NCBI GenBank assembly: GCA_021307315.1
Contig: JAJSPD010000015.1
Coordinates: forward strand, 558,001 to 622,000
DNA length: 64,000 nt
Origin: Bisporella sp. PMI_857
Taxonomy: Eukaryota > Ascomycota > Leotiomycetes > Helotiales > Helotiaceae
Direction of reading: 5' to 3'
Part shown: positions 25,074 to 36,474 of the stretch, in pieces
How positions within the stretch are numbered: the first letter of the stretch is position 1
Layout of the letters: every line of letters starts with the position of its first letter
Program-made: the position numbers and the translations under genes
The notes under the pieces: model-generated
Told to the model about the DNA's origin: nothing
Databases searched by the model: none
Seen by the model: the letters and a program-made list of their open reading frames with translations, nothing else

Positions 25074-27269
25074 TCAGATCTCCATCCTTCCCTCTTCCGT
25101 CGGCGCCGCCATATCCCACAGCATAGTTTGCACATGCCGATGACATCCTGCCTCTGTAACCTTGCCCGTCAGTTCCACTAGCTCCCCTCTGACCGCGGGA
25201 TCCAACCAGCCCTCTCTCCCTATGCCCCCCATCCCGCGCGCCAGCACCTCAAAACAATCGCGATAACACTCGGCATTTTGCCATCTCTCCGCCAATATCG
25301 CCAACACGCTAGTGCAATCCCTAATAGCTAGATCCACTTCCTTGGGCGGATGAATGGCACGCGCCCAGATGATGTAGAGGATCGTGACTCCGGCTTGAAA
25401 TTGTGTTATTACTACCATCCATGGTTGTGCGATTTGCCGCTTCTTTTGGAGAGCCCGAAATGTAGTGCAAGCTTCGCAGGCAGCACGTAGGGCGACATCG
25501 CTGACATGTGTGTTTATGTTTACACGGGAGGGGCGGCAGAGGAGGAGGCGAGAGAGTTGGGAGATGAGACCGAGCCAGAGAGGCGATTGGTAGCCTTCTG
25601 TGTTTGCGACGCTATAAATTTGTTAGAGATTGTATATAGAGAAGTTGGGCGTGCTCTGATTACAGTAATTGTATGGTTAGAATGGCTTTTCCCAGGAGAT
25701 TACATACCTATGAGAGGAGATATCGCTTGCCCAATGCTCAATTTGCATTCTCATGCTTTCCACCCATTCTGAGGTAGCACCTCCTTCTAGAGGCACTGCT
25801 TGCATAGTATGGTTGATATAAGACTGTAGTAATCGCACTTTACAAATGTGTGCGAAAGTACCTAGTTCAAACACTAGATGTGGATTATCTTTATCAGTCT
25901 GCGCATCATCTAACCACGGTAGATGACATGGCAACTGCGGTTTGTTGACAAATAGGCTAGAGGATACTAAGAAATCATCAACGCCTTCAGAATACTAAAT
26001 GCCACGTCTAATTGAGTACTTACTGTATATGTCTGCGAGGCCATTTGGAATATCAAGTGTTCCATTCACAGCTCTATCTAATCTTGATCAAAATAGTGTT
26101 AGCATCTACAGCCGGCTATGTATAGGTGAAATGATGAGACTTACACATATGCTGAAGACCAAACTTTAGTTTTTAAATCGCTTTCATCATTGCTTAAATC
26201 AATGAGTTGATGAAAGCCATGCAGTGTCGCAAATCTCATGATAGCACCGCTAATATGAGCGATTCGGGCAGTCGATTCTGAGTGAATTGCATACATAGCC
26301 GAAAGTAACATGGCTTGTAATCTTACCAAAGACGATGAGTCAGTGCTTCGAATGATAGAATCCTCACTTTGAGCTTGAGACTTTAGGTCTTGGTGTTGAT
26401 ATCTTGGTGCATTGTCCGATTTGGACTGGATGAGCGAGCCAATTGCAAATATCTACAGAATGATTAGTAGGTCTCGACTGATTTCACGGATACGAATAGT
26501 ACCATTTTAACAAAAAATGCAGGCCATCCACTAATCGGGTTCCCAGCGGGTGCCATTTTCCACTCCGTGTACCAATTGGCACAGTCCGCCACACTCAAAA
26601 ACGGGTACTGAGGATGCACACATGAGAAATAAGTACGAAAGAATGAAGCAGCTGTTGAAGTAGGAATATCGTCCATTCCCTCGGAACTTCCAGATACAAT
26701 TTGGGTGCGGAGACTTGTTGGTGAGAAGGGTTGAACTCGAAGCGAAGCGAAGTCAGGTGGACTGGGCTGGTTTTGTGTCAAGCCTCCTAGGACTATTGAT
26801 GGATCAGCAATTACCTGAGAAGGTTGCTGCCAGGGGTTTGTTTGCTCTGCCTGGGGCGAGGGATTAGATATTGAACTGAACGGGCGAGTTTGCGGGGCCG
26901 TTGAGGATTGCATGGGATGCGCCGAAGAAAATTGTAATTCTTGCTGGGTCCTTGCAGCTTCTAAGTGATCGAGAGCTATTCCTGGGAACTTCTCATTGAG
27001 TGTATGCTCTAGCATTGCAGCATGATGTTCTAAAGCTTGAACATATCCTGTAGGATAGCTCTGATATGGTTCCGGGATCACAGCTAAACATTCTCCTTGC
27101 CATCAGCCACGGTGACACTTTCTGGATCTGAACAAGCCATACCTACCCCAGCTGCCTGGCAGTTATGACAGGGCTGCTGGAAGTCGCATCTCTGTTTCCT
27201 GTGTCTGCATCTTTGACATGCTTTTTTCCTCTTTTGCTGAACCTGTGTTGAGTCGATTGGACTCGGCAT
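25074..27269 (-). CDS. Zn2Cys6 fungal-specific transcription factor
   Basis: Six exons in my model: 27269-27111, 27060-26503, 26452-26145, 26082-26024, 25966-25708 and 25611-25074; 626 aa. The binuclear zinc cluster is complete: C18, C21, C28, C34, C37 and C46 (CQRCRHRKQRC, CHNC, MAC), after a basic KRKK. A linker and short coiled coil (YVQALEHHAAMLEHTL) follow, then the fungal-specific regulatory domain starting about residue 200 (FFRTYFSCVHPQYPFL) with the VWSSAYVLDR motif. The first intron is uncertain: a stop soon after the zinc cluster forces a splice within 27040-27140, and 27061-27110 (GTGGCT...CAG) is my choice because it keeps all six cysteines and a typical YPTGYVQALE linker. It probably controls the neighbouring genes; this is inferred from position. 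Confidence 0.82.
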
Positions 27270-27909
27270 GGTCCTCGAGTAATAAAGCAGCGTGACCAGG
27301 GATTCCTTCACATCAATCACTTAATCATTAATTAACCTTCACCAGCTATCAGACAAACCTCAGTTTGCAAATAAGGTGAGTCGTGTGTCGTTTGAATTTC
27401 AGATAAGCATGATTCAGTGGAGAGCATGAAAAGCGGGGTTGGGGTTTTAGGCACTAGAAAAGCGGACTCCATTGCCACTTGGGGCTGGGATCAAGGCCCC
27501 TATTTGTCTTCGCCTAGGCCTTGCTTTGTATACAAGAACATCAAACATTCTGAGCGAGTTCGATGTTATATAAGGCATTAAAGGAAGATGGTTTTATCTT
27601 GTTGGATAACACATTGTACTTTACTGTCATTTTGAATTCTTCATACTAGAAGAAAACATTCATTGCATCTTATACTCCTCTACTGGCACACGCAGTTCTA
27701 TAAATGATTATAGTTTTTTTGATGAGAGAGGCAACATTTCGAATAGAAGATGTGAGTCAAAAGGAGGGATATGAAAATAATTCGATTTTGAGTACTTTCT
27801 CAATCTCGATTGTTGCTTGGAGTCCGTTAACAACAAGCTTTATCTACATTAAGAAGTGTACCACAGCAATCTGTCCACTATATACATAGTACATGGCGGC
27901 GACCACTGT
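27270..27909. other. intergenic, regulator promoter
   Basis: About 640 bases between the regulator's start and the 3' end of the transporter gene, both on the minus strand. No gene seen. It would carry the regulator's promoter and the transporter terminator. Confidence 0.5.
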
Positions 27910-29866
27910 TTACCACACATATCTGAAGTGAATATTCTGTTTATCGGTTAAATCCTTGAAGTCGGTGTCCGCGTGAATCCTCTCCCCAGCGTGCTCGTCT
28001 AGCTGATCCCTTCTACGATTCTCATATGCGCAGTATGCCATATACATCCCTATAGTGATCATGGAGAGAACGTACGAAGCTAGGATAGCACCCATGCCCA
28101 ATGGATAGAGTGGAGCTTGATGAGCTTTGAAAAATTGAGGAGCGATGATCTTTTAAACGATTAGCACTGAAATTAACGATTTTGTGTTTAGGAGTGATGA
28201 CTTAAAAGCGCAAGACAAACGAGTTGTTTGTGCCTTCGGCACGAGCTCTTAAGTTCCAGACTCTTAAAGAAGGTAAGGAAAAACATGAGAGCAAAATAGG
28301 CTTACGTTGGAGACACAGTAGGCGATGAAAATCAAGGCATTGGTTGTGACCTTCTTGGTGTGGCCGCTAACGGATTATTAGTGACCAACGCCGCTATCAG
28401 AAAGATACTTACGCAGTATTAGCGGTGTTCATTCCGAGAGCAACGATATAAGGTCCAAGGTAGTAGTATGACATGTAAAGTGCCGCTAGTCTTCCGTTAA
28501 GATTATCGAGTGGAAGAGTATAAAGGAATATAGCAGAGATCATGCCAACAATGCAGCCGAAGATTACCCAGGCACCTCTGAGCTGACATTTAGGGAGGTA
28601 TTTGGCACATAAGAAAACTCCTCCGTTGCACATGTAACTTGCTACTGTCTGGATAATGCCTGTTGGCATTGTCAAGAGGGTAGATCGTTGAGCAGTGTAA
28701 CCCAAACCGTTAATTATTAATGGAGAGAACTATGGTCGCAAGTTAGCTCTAATTCTTTTGCTCTAAAAGGCTCTCTGTGCTATGACAAAACATTTTGGAA
28801 TATCGAGAAAAGCCTTACATTTGTCAACCCACCGTTCGGGATGGAGATCCATATGTGGAACATAAACATCAGCCAGGTCTTTGGGTCCATGAACGTTTCA
28901 ATCATCTGCTCCTTCTTGAACGTCTTATTTTCAACTCCGGTCTGATCAGCTCTGATCCTATCGATAGCAATGGCCTTTTGCCTTTCAGTAATGAATTTTG
29001 CCTTGATTGGGTTGTCGGGAAGGAAGATGCCAACCACGGCTGCCCAGATGATGGTCATCATTCCGGTGATCCAGAAGAACCATCTCCATTTCTCATCACC
29101 AGCAATGAAACCAATGCCGTAGCCGATGGGACCAGTGAAAAGGACAGACAGCCCCGTATACATCAGGCCAGTTCGAAGGGGCTGCTCCCTTCTTGAATAC
29201 CACATTCCCAAGATCAAGAAATTTCCTGGAACAATAGGTGCTTCAAGCATACCAAGTAGAACCCTCACCGCAATCAGGGTTGGGAAATTCTTTGCGAATC
29301 CTGTTCCAATGAGAACAAAACCCCAGACCAATTGGACAACAAACATAGTCTTTGCAACGGGAAGCTTTTGAAGCAAACTTCCTGATGGAAAACACCATGC
29401 CAAGTATCCAAACTAAGTAGGATTTGAGTTAGTTGGCGAACGCAATCACCATGCTCGAATCTTACATAGAAAGCAGACCCAACCCAGGAGTATCTATCAC
29501 CGGTAAGATTGGTGTGTGTCTTCATTCCATAGAGGGCGGCTGTAGAAGTGGTGACTTTATCCATCGCAGCCAGAGTGACGTTGAACCATAAAATTGGCAC
29601 CAAACGTAAGTCTAGTTTCCATCTTAGACGCTTCCTACATTTTCATGATTAGTCTAAGTATCGCCTGGAATGCTTCCGCCATTGTCAAGGCCAACGCGCT
29701 GAAGTGCTTACTCTTCCTTGCTTGTGTATGCATTTTCTCCATCGAGTCGATTGGCGTATGCGGCAGCGATATCTCCATCACTGTCAGAGTTGAATACCTG
29801 CCCCTTGGAAACATCATTAGTGCTCGAGTTGGCGGTCGTCGGCATCGTGTCCTTTTCTGCAGACAT
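27910..29866 (-). CDS. Dal5-type major facilitator (anion:cation symporter family)
   Basis: Six exons: 29866-29712, 29634-29466, 29412-28819, 28729-28413, 28366-28306 and 28149-27910; 511 aa. After a 60-residue hydrophilic N-terminus, helix 1 carries the family phrase LRLVPILWFNVTLAAMDK. About twelve hydrophobic segments follow, with GMLEAPIVPGNFLILGMWYSR in the helix 4-5 region, the WRWFFWITG loop and the PDNP motif after helix 6. This is the allantoate/nicotinate/dipeptide permease family (yeast Dal5, Tna1, Seo1). The substrate cannot be read from sequence. The C-terminal cytosolic tail is acidic. Transcribed away from the isocitrate-lyase-like gene across a 900-base region. A longer intron (28150-28305, 156 nt) could hide a small exon, but the phases fit without one. 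Confidence 0.88.
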
Positions 29867-30150
29867 CTCAAGAGGAGAGACGATTGAGTCGAAAGAAAGT
29901 TGATTGAAGATTACAAGGATTTCAAGTCAATTGTGGTCCACGCTTGGGGGGCCGATAGTCGTTGCTTTGTATCTTCGAATGCAGCGTCGAAGATATACGG
30001 TTGTCATGATATCTCTGCCATCGCAGATACATGCTTTCCTTTAGCTGGACTTTTAATTGGCCAAGAGATTGGAGGTAGCATGGAACCTGGTGCCTCCTTG
30101 TTATCTGGATAACTTTATCAATTGCGGGGGGTGCCATGCTGTCGGGCTCT

Positions 30151-30172
30151 GGACCCGTTCAGGACCCGTTCA
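30151..30172 (+). repeat. 11-bp tandem duplication
   Basis: GGACCCGTTCA occurs twice head to tail with no mismatch, inside the transporter/ICL-like promoter. It may be a duplicated binding site or a replication slip. Confidence 0.75.
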
Positions 30173-30336
30173 TTCTGAGGGTGATGAACCAGTTTTATGG
30201 TCTCATGGCAACCTGAAAGTTACGCGGGGTGTGGTGATGCCTTGTTTGAAAGAGGCTTAGCCGTCGGTGAGGGGCTCCGAAAGAACAGGGGTAGAAAGGG
30301 GCCACACTATTAAGCGAGCTCTAGTATCAACCTCAT

Positions 30337-30345
30337 CCGATACGG
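30337..30345. promoter_or_regulatory. CCG-N3-CGG palindrome, candidate Zn2Cys6 site
   Basis: The sequence CCGATACGG is an everted CGG pair with a 3-bp gap, a form used by several Zn2Cys6 dimers. It lies between the divergent transporter and ICL-like genes, beside a Zn2Cys6 regulator. Binding is inferred; a single short site has a substantial chance of arising at random. Confidence 0.35.
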
Positions 30346-30763
30346 GGGCTATATCTCTTCAAAAGTGGTGAAGCTGATGAACCTCGTCATCGCTGGAGAA
30401 TTGTCGGCAACCAGTTTCAGATGCCGCTGGGTTCAAGCCAGTACGATCATAATGTGACGCATTTAGCTACATAGCGCGACGGGCTGCTATCCGCCCGCAT
30501 GCTATAGTGGACTTCAGAGTGGAAGGAATTATGGGTTGAACAAGCTTCCTTCGGCCCAGGAGCCCGCCTGAAAACACTCCCTCAGTCGTAAGGCTGAGAG
30601 AGCTTTGCGCCAATTCGAGGCTGCCATTCCAAAGCAGACTGGGATGTAGCTGTAGTGGAAGAAGTAAGAAGGCTTGTGTATTCTCTCGTGTAAACTATTC
30701 TTCTCTCTCTTACTCTCGTACTCTACCTCTCCCGTCACATCTAGACACACAATCCTCTATCAA

Positions 30764-32466
30764 ATGGTCAAATCTGCTGAGACAATCGATGCCGAACAGG
30801 CAAGATTCGATGCCACCATCAAGGAGATCGAAGATTGGTGGGCAACCCCAAGACAATCGCATATCAGGCGGTAAGCTACCAATCTCTATTTGACTCATGA
30901 TGATACTAATATACTTTCAGTCCTTACTCCGCAAAGAGGATTGCCTCTTTGAGAGGTCCTCTGAGACAGAGCTATGCCTCCAGTGACATGGCTTTGAAGC
31001 TCTGGAAACAACTTAATGAACACAGAGTCCATGGCACTCATGAAATGACATTTGGCGTAACAGACCCGATCATTGCTTCACAAATGGCCAAGTTTCAACA
31101 GGTGGGGCATTCTAAAAATGTGCAAGATCAAGGTCGCTGATATGGAGTTTAGACACTCTATGTCTCTGGAGCTCTCTGCGGTTTTTCTGAAGTCTCAGAA
31201 CCAGGCATGGACTGCTGTGACTACCCGTTGGACACTGTTCCCAAAGTCGTAGACAAAATCCAAAAGTCTCAAATCTGGCACAGCCAGCGCCAGTCACATT
31301 ACAGAATGCTGCAATCGAAGGAAGCTCGTGCCAACCTCGAGAATTGGGATTACCTCACCCCAATCGTTGCAGATGGTGATATGGGCTTTGGTGGTTTGAC
31401 TTCCACAATCAAGATGACCAAACTTTTTGTTGAGGCTGGCGTTGCTATGTTCCACTTGGATGATTTAGCGATTGGAAAGAAGAAATTCACTGTTGGGCAG
31501 GGACGTACTATTGTCCCGACTAGCGAGTATTTGGATCGCCTTACATCTGCCAGACTCCAGATCGACATTATGGGAGCTGAGACGATGCTCCTCTGCCGTT
31601 GCGACACAGATCACTCAGAATTCATCACAGATATTATTGATCCCAGAGATCACAAATATGTGCAAGGTGCTACAGTCCAAGTAAAGCCCCTTCGAGAAAC
31701 TCTCAAGGAAGCTGCAGAAGAAGGAAACGCCAATCTCCTCAATAAGCGCAAGGAATGGATTGCATCCGCTAAGCTATGCACCTATGACGAAGCTGTCAAG
31801 GCCGTCGCCTCCGAGCCCGAATACGCAGCCTACATCGAGAAAGTTGGAACCGGCATAAAATCACTAAAGGAGAGGCGCACTGCTGCTGAGAAAACCGTCA
31901 GCAAGGAGGTGTTCTTTTGTTGGGATCTTCCTCGTTCACGAGAGGGTCAATACTTTTTCAAATCTTGTATCGAGGCCATCGTCGAGCGCGCTCTTCTTGC
32001 CGCTCCTCTCGGAGACGTGACTTGGGCTCGTATGGACACACCAAATTGGGCGGATCTTGTGTCTTTCCATACCGCAGTGCGTAAAGTGCATCCAGAGAGG
32101 CTTTTTGCATTCGGCTACACCGGTGATTATGACTACCCCAAAGCTGGATTCTCTGGGGAAGCCATAAAGAGTTTCCCATCTGACTTAGCCAATATGGGAG
32201 TCGTGTGGCAGGTGCAGCCTATCTGGGCTTTGCAAGGGCTGAACTTCCAGACTGAGAAGTTTGCAAAGCTATGGAGGGAGAGGGGCATTGAAGGATATAT
32301 TGAGAAAGTCCAAAAGCCAGCTTTGGCTGTTAACCCCATTACTGATGGCTTTGAGAAGCCCAGCTACAGTGGAAGCTATCTGTGCGATGCGTTCTGGGAT
32401 ACTGTAGCGGTGAGAGATGTAGGTGAGGGCGAGGGAGGAAAGATTAGTGAAAAGAGGATCCGGTAA
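30764..32466 (+). CDS. isocitrate lyase-family protein with altered active site
   Basis: Three exons: 30764-30870, 30921-31101 and 31153-32466; introns of 50 and 51 nt; 533 aa, the usual length of fungal isocitrate lyase. The fold is clear: WWATPR near residue 25, VTDPIIASQMAKF, YVSGALCGF, the IVADGDMGFGG metal-binding strand and a C-terminal SGSYLCDAFWDTV. The catalytic loop is changed. Where true enzymes have KKCGH with the general-acid cysteine, this protein has KKKFTVGQGR (about residues 205-214), with Phe in place of Cys. The later NLSPSFNW block is also replaced by a GYTGDYDYPKAGFS stretch. It is therefore not expected to cleave isocitrate or 2-methylisocitrate by the standard mechanism. 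It could act on another 2-hydroxy or 2-oxo acid as other members of the PEP mutase/ICL superfamily do, or be non-catalytic. Confidence 0.85.
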
Positions 32467-32926
32467 ACATAGATGATCGAAAAATTGCATAAACAGGGTA
32501 AAACTAGTCCACAAGTCCCTTAAACAGATGCGCTTCTCTTACATAATTTTACCGCTAGTCAACAGCCACATTACTTTTGGTCATGGGGTGTCGCATCTCC
32601 TCAATGAATAGGATATCGTTTTCCAATCAGTCCAACGACAATGACCACTTGACCATAAACCCAAACCTTTTACCGACTTATGTCATACCTCCATATAGCT
32701 AAGGCGCACTTTATCAAAGAATCCCACTTTTGCTCTCGGCGCTTTTATACTGATATAGATAAGGAATCCGCAATATCTTATCAAGTATAAATCGGAGACT
32801 ACACGATAGCCTCCTCAAAATTTGATTACGAAGGAGCAAGTGCCCTGTCAAAGTGTAAGTTCTTTCAGCTCTCAACTCGCATACATCTCCTTTCACATAG
32901 GTTTTTTGAGAATATCACGTGACCAA
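32467..32926. other. intergenic
   Basis: About 460 bases between the ICL-like gene and the amidotransferase-like gene, same strand. No gene recognised. It is too long for a shared transcript, so a separate promoter is likely. Confidence 0.5.
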
Positions 32927-33919
32927 ATGTCCTCTTCTGTCCACCTGCACATTCTGACGCTGGACTGTGATACACCAGTGCCGAATGTGCTGGCGGAACG
33001 AGGGAAGTATAGCGATATCTTTGCCTCTTTGCTGCGAGACGCTGCTTCAAAAACAAATGGCTTGGAGAGGTTGGAGCTGAGGTTTACAGTGTATGACTGT
33101 GTGCTTGGGGAACTTCCTTCAGAAGCAGAACTAAAAGATGTTAATGGGGTTATCATAACCGGCTCCTGTGAGTATAGCATAGTGAACTGGGTATCAGTTG
33201 TAGGGAGTGTATGCTGACCAAAGAACAGCGGCCTCAGCATATGACGCCACGCCGTGGATCCAAAATCTCGCACAGTGGACGAGCGGTATGTCCACTTTCT
33301 TCCTTCTTCAAAGCCTTAAAAGTCTGAAGTAAACTCAGGCCTCTACTACAAACACCCAGAAGTCAAAATTTTCGGCTCTTGCTTCGGTCACCAACTTCTA
33401 TGCCACGCACTCTTCTCCACGCCTTCGCATCCCGTTGTCGAGAAAGACCCCTCGGGTTGGGAGTTAGGTGTACATCCCATCACACTCTCCCCCGCTTTCC
33501 TCGCACGATACGGCTCCCCCTCCTCCTCGCATCCTGATCAGCTAAATCTGCAATTCGTGCACGCAGATCATGTATTGCATCCTGTTGCGCACGAGATGTG
33601 GGTCCGAGAAGGCTGGGAGAGCATAGGAAAGAGTGAGAATTGTGGATTGCAGGGGGTGTGGAGGAAGGGACGGGTCTTGACGTATCAGGGCCATGCGGAG
33701 TTTGATCGCTTCATTAATACTGAGACGATAAAAGTCTTCGGAGGAAAGGTTTGGGAGGATGAGTTTATGAGCAAAGCGCTGAACCAGGTTGATCGAGATG
33801 ATGATGCGATTTGGGCAGCAGCTGCCATGTTGGAGTTCTTTATGGAGAGTCCGGTTAAGGATGTAGATGGAGTTGTGGGTGAAGGACTGAGGAGTGAGGA
33901 GCTATTGGCAAGGTTGTGA
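32927..33919 (+). CDS. class-I glutamine amidotransferase-like protein (gamma-glutamyl peptidase type)
   Basis: Three exons: 32927-33167, 33229-33285 and 33339-33919; 292 aa. One GATase domain: an oxyanion strand VNGVIITGSSASAYD, the nucleophile elbow GSCFGHQ with Cys 114, and the catalytic His in TYQGHAEFD. No synthetase domain is attached. Stand-alone proteins of this type include yeast YLR126C and the plant gamma-glutamyl peptidases, which hydrolyse gamma-glutamyl amide bonds, for example in glutathione conjugates. Activity here is inferred from family. The neighbouring 5-oxoprolinase would recover glutamate from pyroglutamate, which makes a gamma-glutamyl role attractive. The start is the first ATG giving the usual HILTLD strand. 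Confidence 0.87.
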
Positions 33920-34218
33920 CGATATTTATTGTCTATGTTCAGATGAGCCGTCTTGATGGGAGATTTGGATGACTGGTTTAGAGAGGGGTCTGCATATTAG
34001 CGAAGTAGACAGATTTCTAATTTTATATACCAAGATCTAGGAGATAGTTGAAATCAATTGAGGCTTTGCACATTATTAGGGTTGGCGCTCGAGAAGCGGA
34101 GACTCAAGTTCGCTCTAACAGGAAGCTGTGAAATGCATAATGTAAACTTGCACGATGGGACGGGTAGATGCAAGCCTGAAGATGTTCAAAAAGGAGTATA
34201 AATATAATGGTCAAAGAT

Positions 34219-35623
34219 CTATGTCCATTTCGCTTCCTTTAGCATGGTTTTCAACAACGTAGCTAATCGTGCGATTCCGTCTTCTATTACATGACCCTCA
34301 TGCCACGCCCAACACAATCTTGCACCCCTATCAAAGCTGGTCTTAGCTCTTTCCGCACTGCTCTTATCACCCTTCACAACAAACATCTCTCCATAAGCAA
34401 ATGTCAATCCGTATTCCTCACGTGCTTTTCGCGCAATAATATCCGCAGTGGGAAGCTCCGCTGGGAACATGATATATGTGAAGAAACCGCCCGCTGGAAC
34501 CACTACATCACTGCTCCCAGGTATTGTATATGGTGCGCCAACTGTGACGCATACGCCGAGAGGCTCAAGGTGGGTTTTGATGGCGGACATCATGCATCTA
34601 TAGCGAGTGGAGTAGATGGGGATGAGAACGTTGTTAATGTGACTCTGTAGATCTCCAGAGGTGATCATGTGATGAATAAATGTTGATGTTAAATGAGAAG
34701 GTGCACCTCCTGAACGTGTTGCCCCACTGGAGAGTGTCAGATTGCGCACTGTGCAAATGCTCAGAGAGAACATACTTTTGTGACAATCTGAGTATCATTT
34801 TTGGGGACCCTTCAGCCCATCCTACGCGCACACCAGGCGCAATGATTTTTGAGAATGATCCATTACTGATGCTATTTCCCCATGACTCCGACTCACCTAT
34901 AGCCCTGTCCACATCAACGAACCGAGGAGGCATCGTGGCCAGTTTCTTGGATGAATCAGACACTTCAGGTGTCCAGCGTAGAAAATCATAGACATCATCT
35001 GAGATTACTAGAACGTCATATTGACGTGCCAGCGCAATTAACTGTTCTCGAATTGGGAGTGAGATTGTCTTCCCGCTCGGGTTGGAGAATGTAGGAGTTA
35101 GGTACAATACATGGCGGTAGATTTTGCTGTATTGCTCTGCAGGCTTAAGCTTCTTAGTTGATGCTGTCTCATTGATTTCGGATTCGAACTTTGCAAGAGC
35201 ATTCTTCAAAAACTCTATATCGAGGCCACGCTCGTTCTCGGGCACTCCTCTCAATCTGTCAGCAAAGCCAGCATCCTGAAATATGGCGCAAGCTAGAAAA
35301 TATGTCGGCTCAACCATCCAAACTATTTGTGTAATAGTCGGGTCCGTGAAAACGTGAAGGATGCTAGCTAGATTCTGGGATGCGCCTCCCGTGATAGCTA
35401 TACGATCTGTGGAAATCGCTCCTCTTGACGGAGAGTAGAATTCTGACAGCCAGTTCGCGATTGATTCTCTGAGAGGCGCATATCCTAGATCCGGACCGTA
35501 GATGAGAGCGGATGCTGCAATCTTGGGATCGAGTATCGACGCTGTAGCAGCCTTTGCAAGCTGTTTAGTGGGGAAGAGCCTTGGTGATGGCCAGCCTAGC
35601 TGGAGATTGATAGGGGAGTTCAT
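34219..35623 (-). CDS. PLP-dependent aminotransferase, class I/II
   Basis: Two exons, 35623-34776 and 34726-34219, with a 49-nt intron (GTATGT...CCAG); 451 aa. Fold-type I landmarks are in order: GPDLGYAPLRESIANWL near residue 43, TGGASQN (phosphate-binding turn), the NPSG motif at 181, D210 and Y212 in SDDVYDFLRW, the PLP lysine K259 in SFSKIIAPGVRVGW, and a C-terminal carboxylate-binding region. It resembles the YER152C / valine-pyruvate / 2-aminoadipate aminotransferase branch. The amino donor cannot be told. It reads away from the 5-oxoprolinase gene across an 850-base promoter region, so the two may be co-regulated. The splice is supported because it restores NGATRSGGAP after the PLP region. 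Confidence 0.88.
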
Positions 35624-36474
35624 TTTGAACTATGAATGCACTTTTTTCTCTCAGCTGAAGAAACTGAGAAGGTTTCGAATAAAAGATATCGTAAGCTGAA
35701 GAAGCATCGAAATTTCAATTTAAAAAAAATTGCATATTCATGATTCAACAGATCAGCCCTAGCCTGGCCAAAAGAGTTCAGGTGCCTCTCAGTTGGGATT
35801 CCATTGTTCCACTAGGAATAATCCATGCTAGATTCCCTTATTTGAACCACTTGGGAAATAATGGGCGAGACGGTAGGGTCCGCTAGAACGCACAAAGCAT
35901 GTTGTAAGTGTACAGTAGATTGCTTGATACCGATAAGATACCAAGACAACCACACGGTGTGACTATCTAGGAACAGGACGTTAGACTCCGAAACTCTGGG
36001 GAAGATATGGTATTGGCCTAGGGTGCTTTTGGCGGCTGGACTACCAAGTTCGCCAAGACCCATTTGGTTAGTGGCGCTACATCTCATCGGCTACCCACGC
36101 CGAAGTTCTTTCTAGGCTTTAAACAACAACAGCCGATGAAGCACCAAGAGTGGCGAACAGGGGCGTCGTCCCGAGTCAATGTTGTACAGTATGTCTGCAA
36201 ATACGGAGGTCTGGAGAAGGAGACTATGATTGTGTATAAAAATAATTCTTCGGCCAGAGTTGCGAATAAGCCGTTTGTCTTTGTCATTCTATCTACGCGC
36301 CTACTAAAAGTCATGAACCGGGATATCTATATGCATGTGCTATGTGGTTGCTCTTAGTAACTACCTACCTCTCAATCATCTTAAAAAATAAACGAGTGTT
36401 CCCTTTCTCCTGCCTGGTGACAATCCATCCATCCAACCCTCTTTACTTGCTCTCTATCATTCACTATTTTTCAT
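35624..36474. promoter_or_regulatory. divergent promoter, aminotransferase / 5-oxoprolinase
   Basis: About 850 bases between divergent starts. It contains an inverted TCGG-N9-CCGA at 36087-36103. A CT-rich tract precedes the oxoprolinase ATG (36420-36470). Short frames on both strands have no recognisable motifs. Confidence 0.5.
36087..36103. promoter_or_regulatory. TCGG-N9-CCGA inverted repeat, candidate Zn2Cys6 site
   Basis: An inverted pair of TCGG half-sites with a 9-bp spacer lies in the divergent promoter. Known purine and amino-acid pathway regulators (UaY, Ppr1) use TCGG-N6-CCGA, so the half-sites fit the class but the spacing differs. Function is inferred only. Confidence 0.35.

Larger units (their letters stand above)
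29867..30763. promoter_or_regulatory. divergent promoter region, transporter / ICL-like gene
   Basis: About 900 bases between divergent start codons. It holds a CCG-N3-CGG palindrome at 30337-30345, of the type bound by Zn2Cys6 dimers, and an 11-bp perfect tandem duplication (GGACCCGTTCA twice) at 30151-30172. The CT-rich stretch just before 30764 looks like a fungal leader. Short frames in both directions look like chance. Confidence 0.5.

Noticed and set aside
27061..27110. In-frame stop after the Zn2Cys6 cluster considered as a disabling mutation
   Set aside because: A 50-nt intron with acceptable borders removes it and restores the expected linker, so a pseudogene is not required. The exact splice remains uncertain.
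31102..31152. Interrupted ICL-like frame considered as a pseudogene
   Set aside because: Both breaks coincide with ordinary 50-nt introns, and the joined protein is full length.
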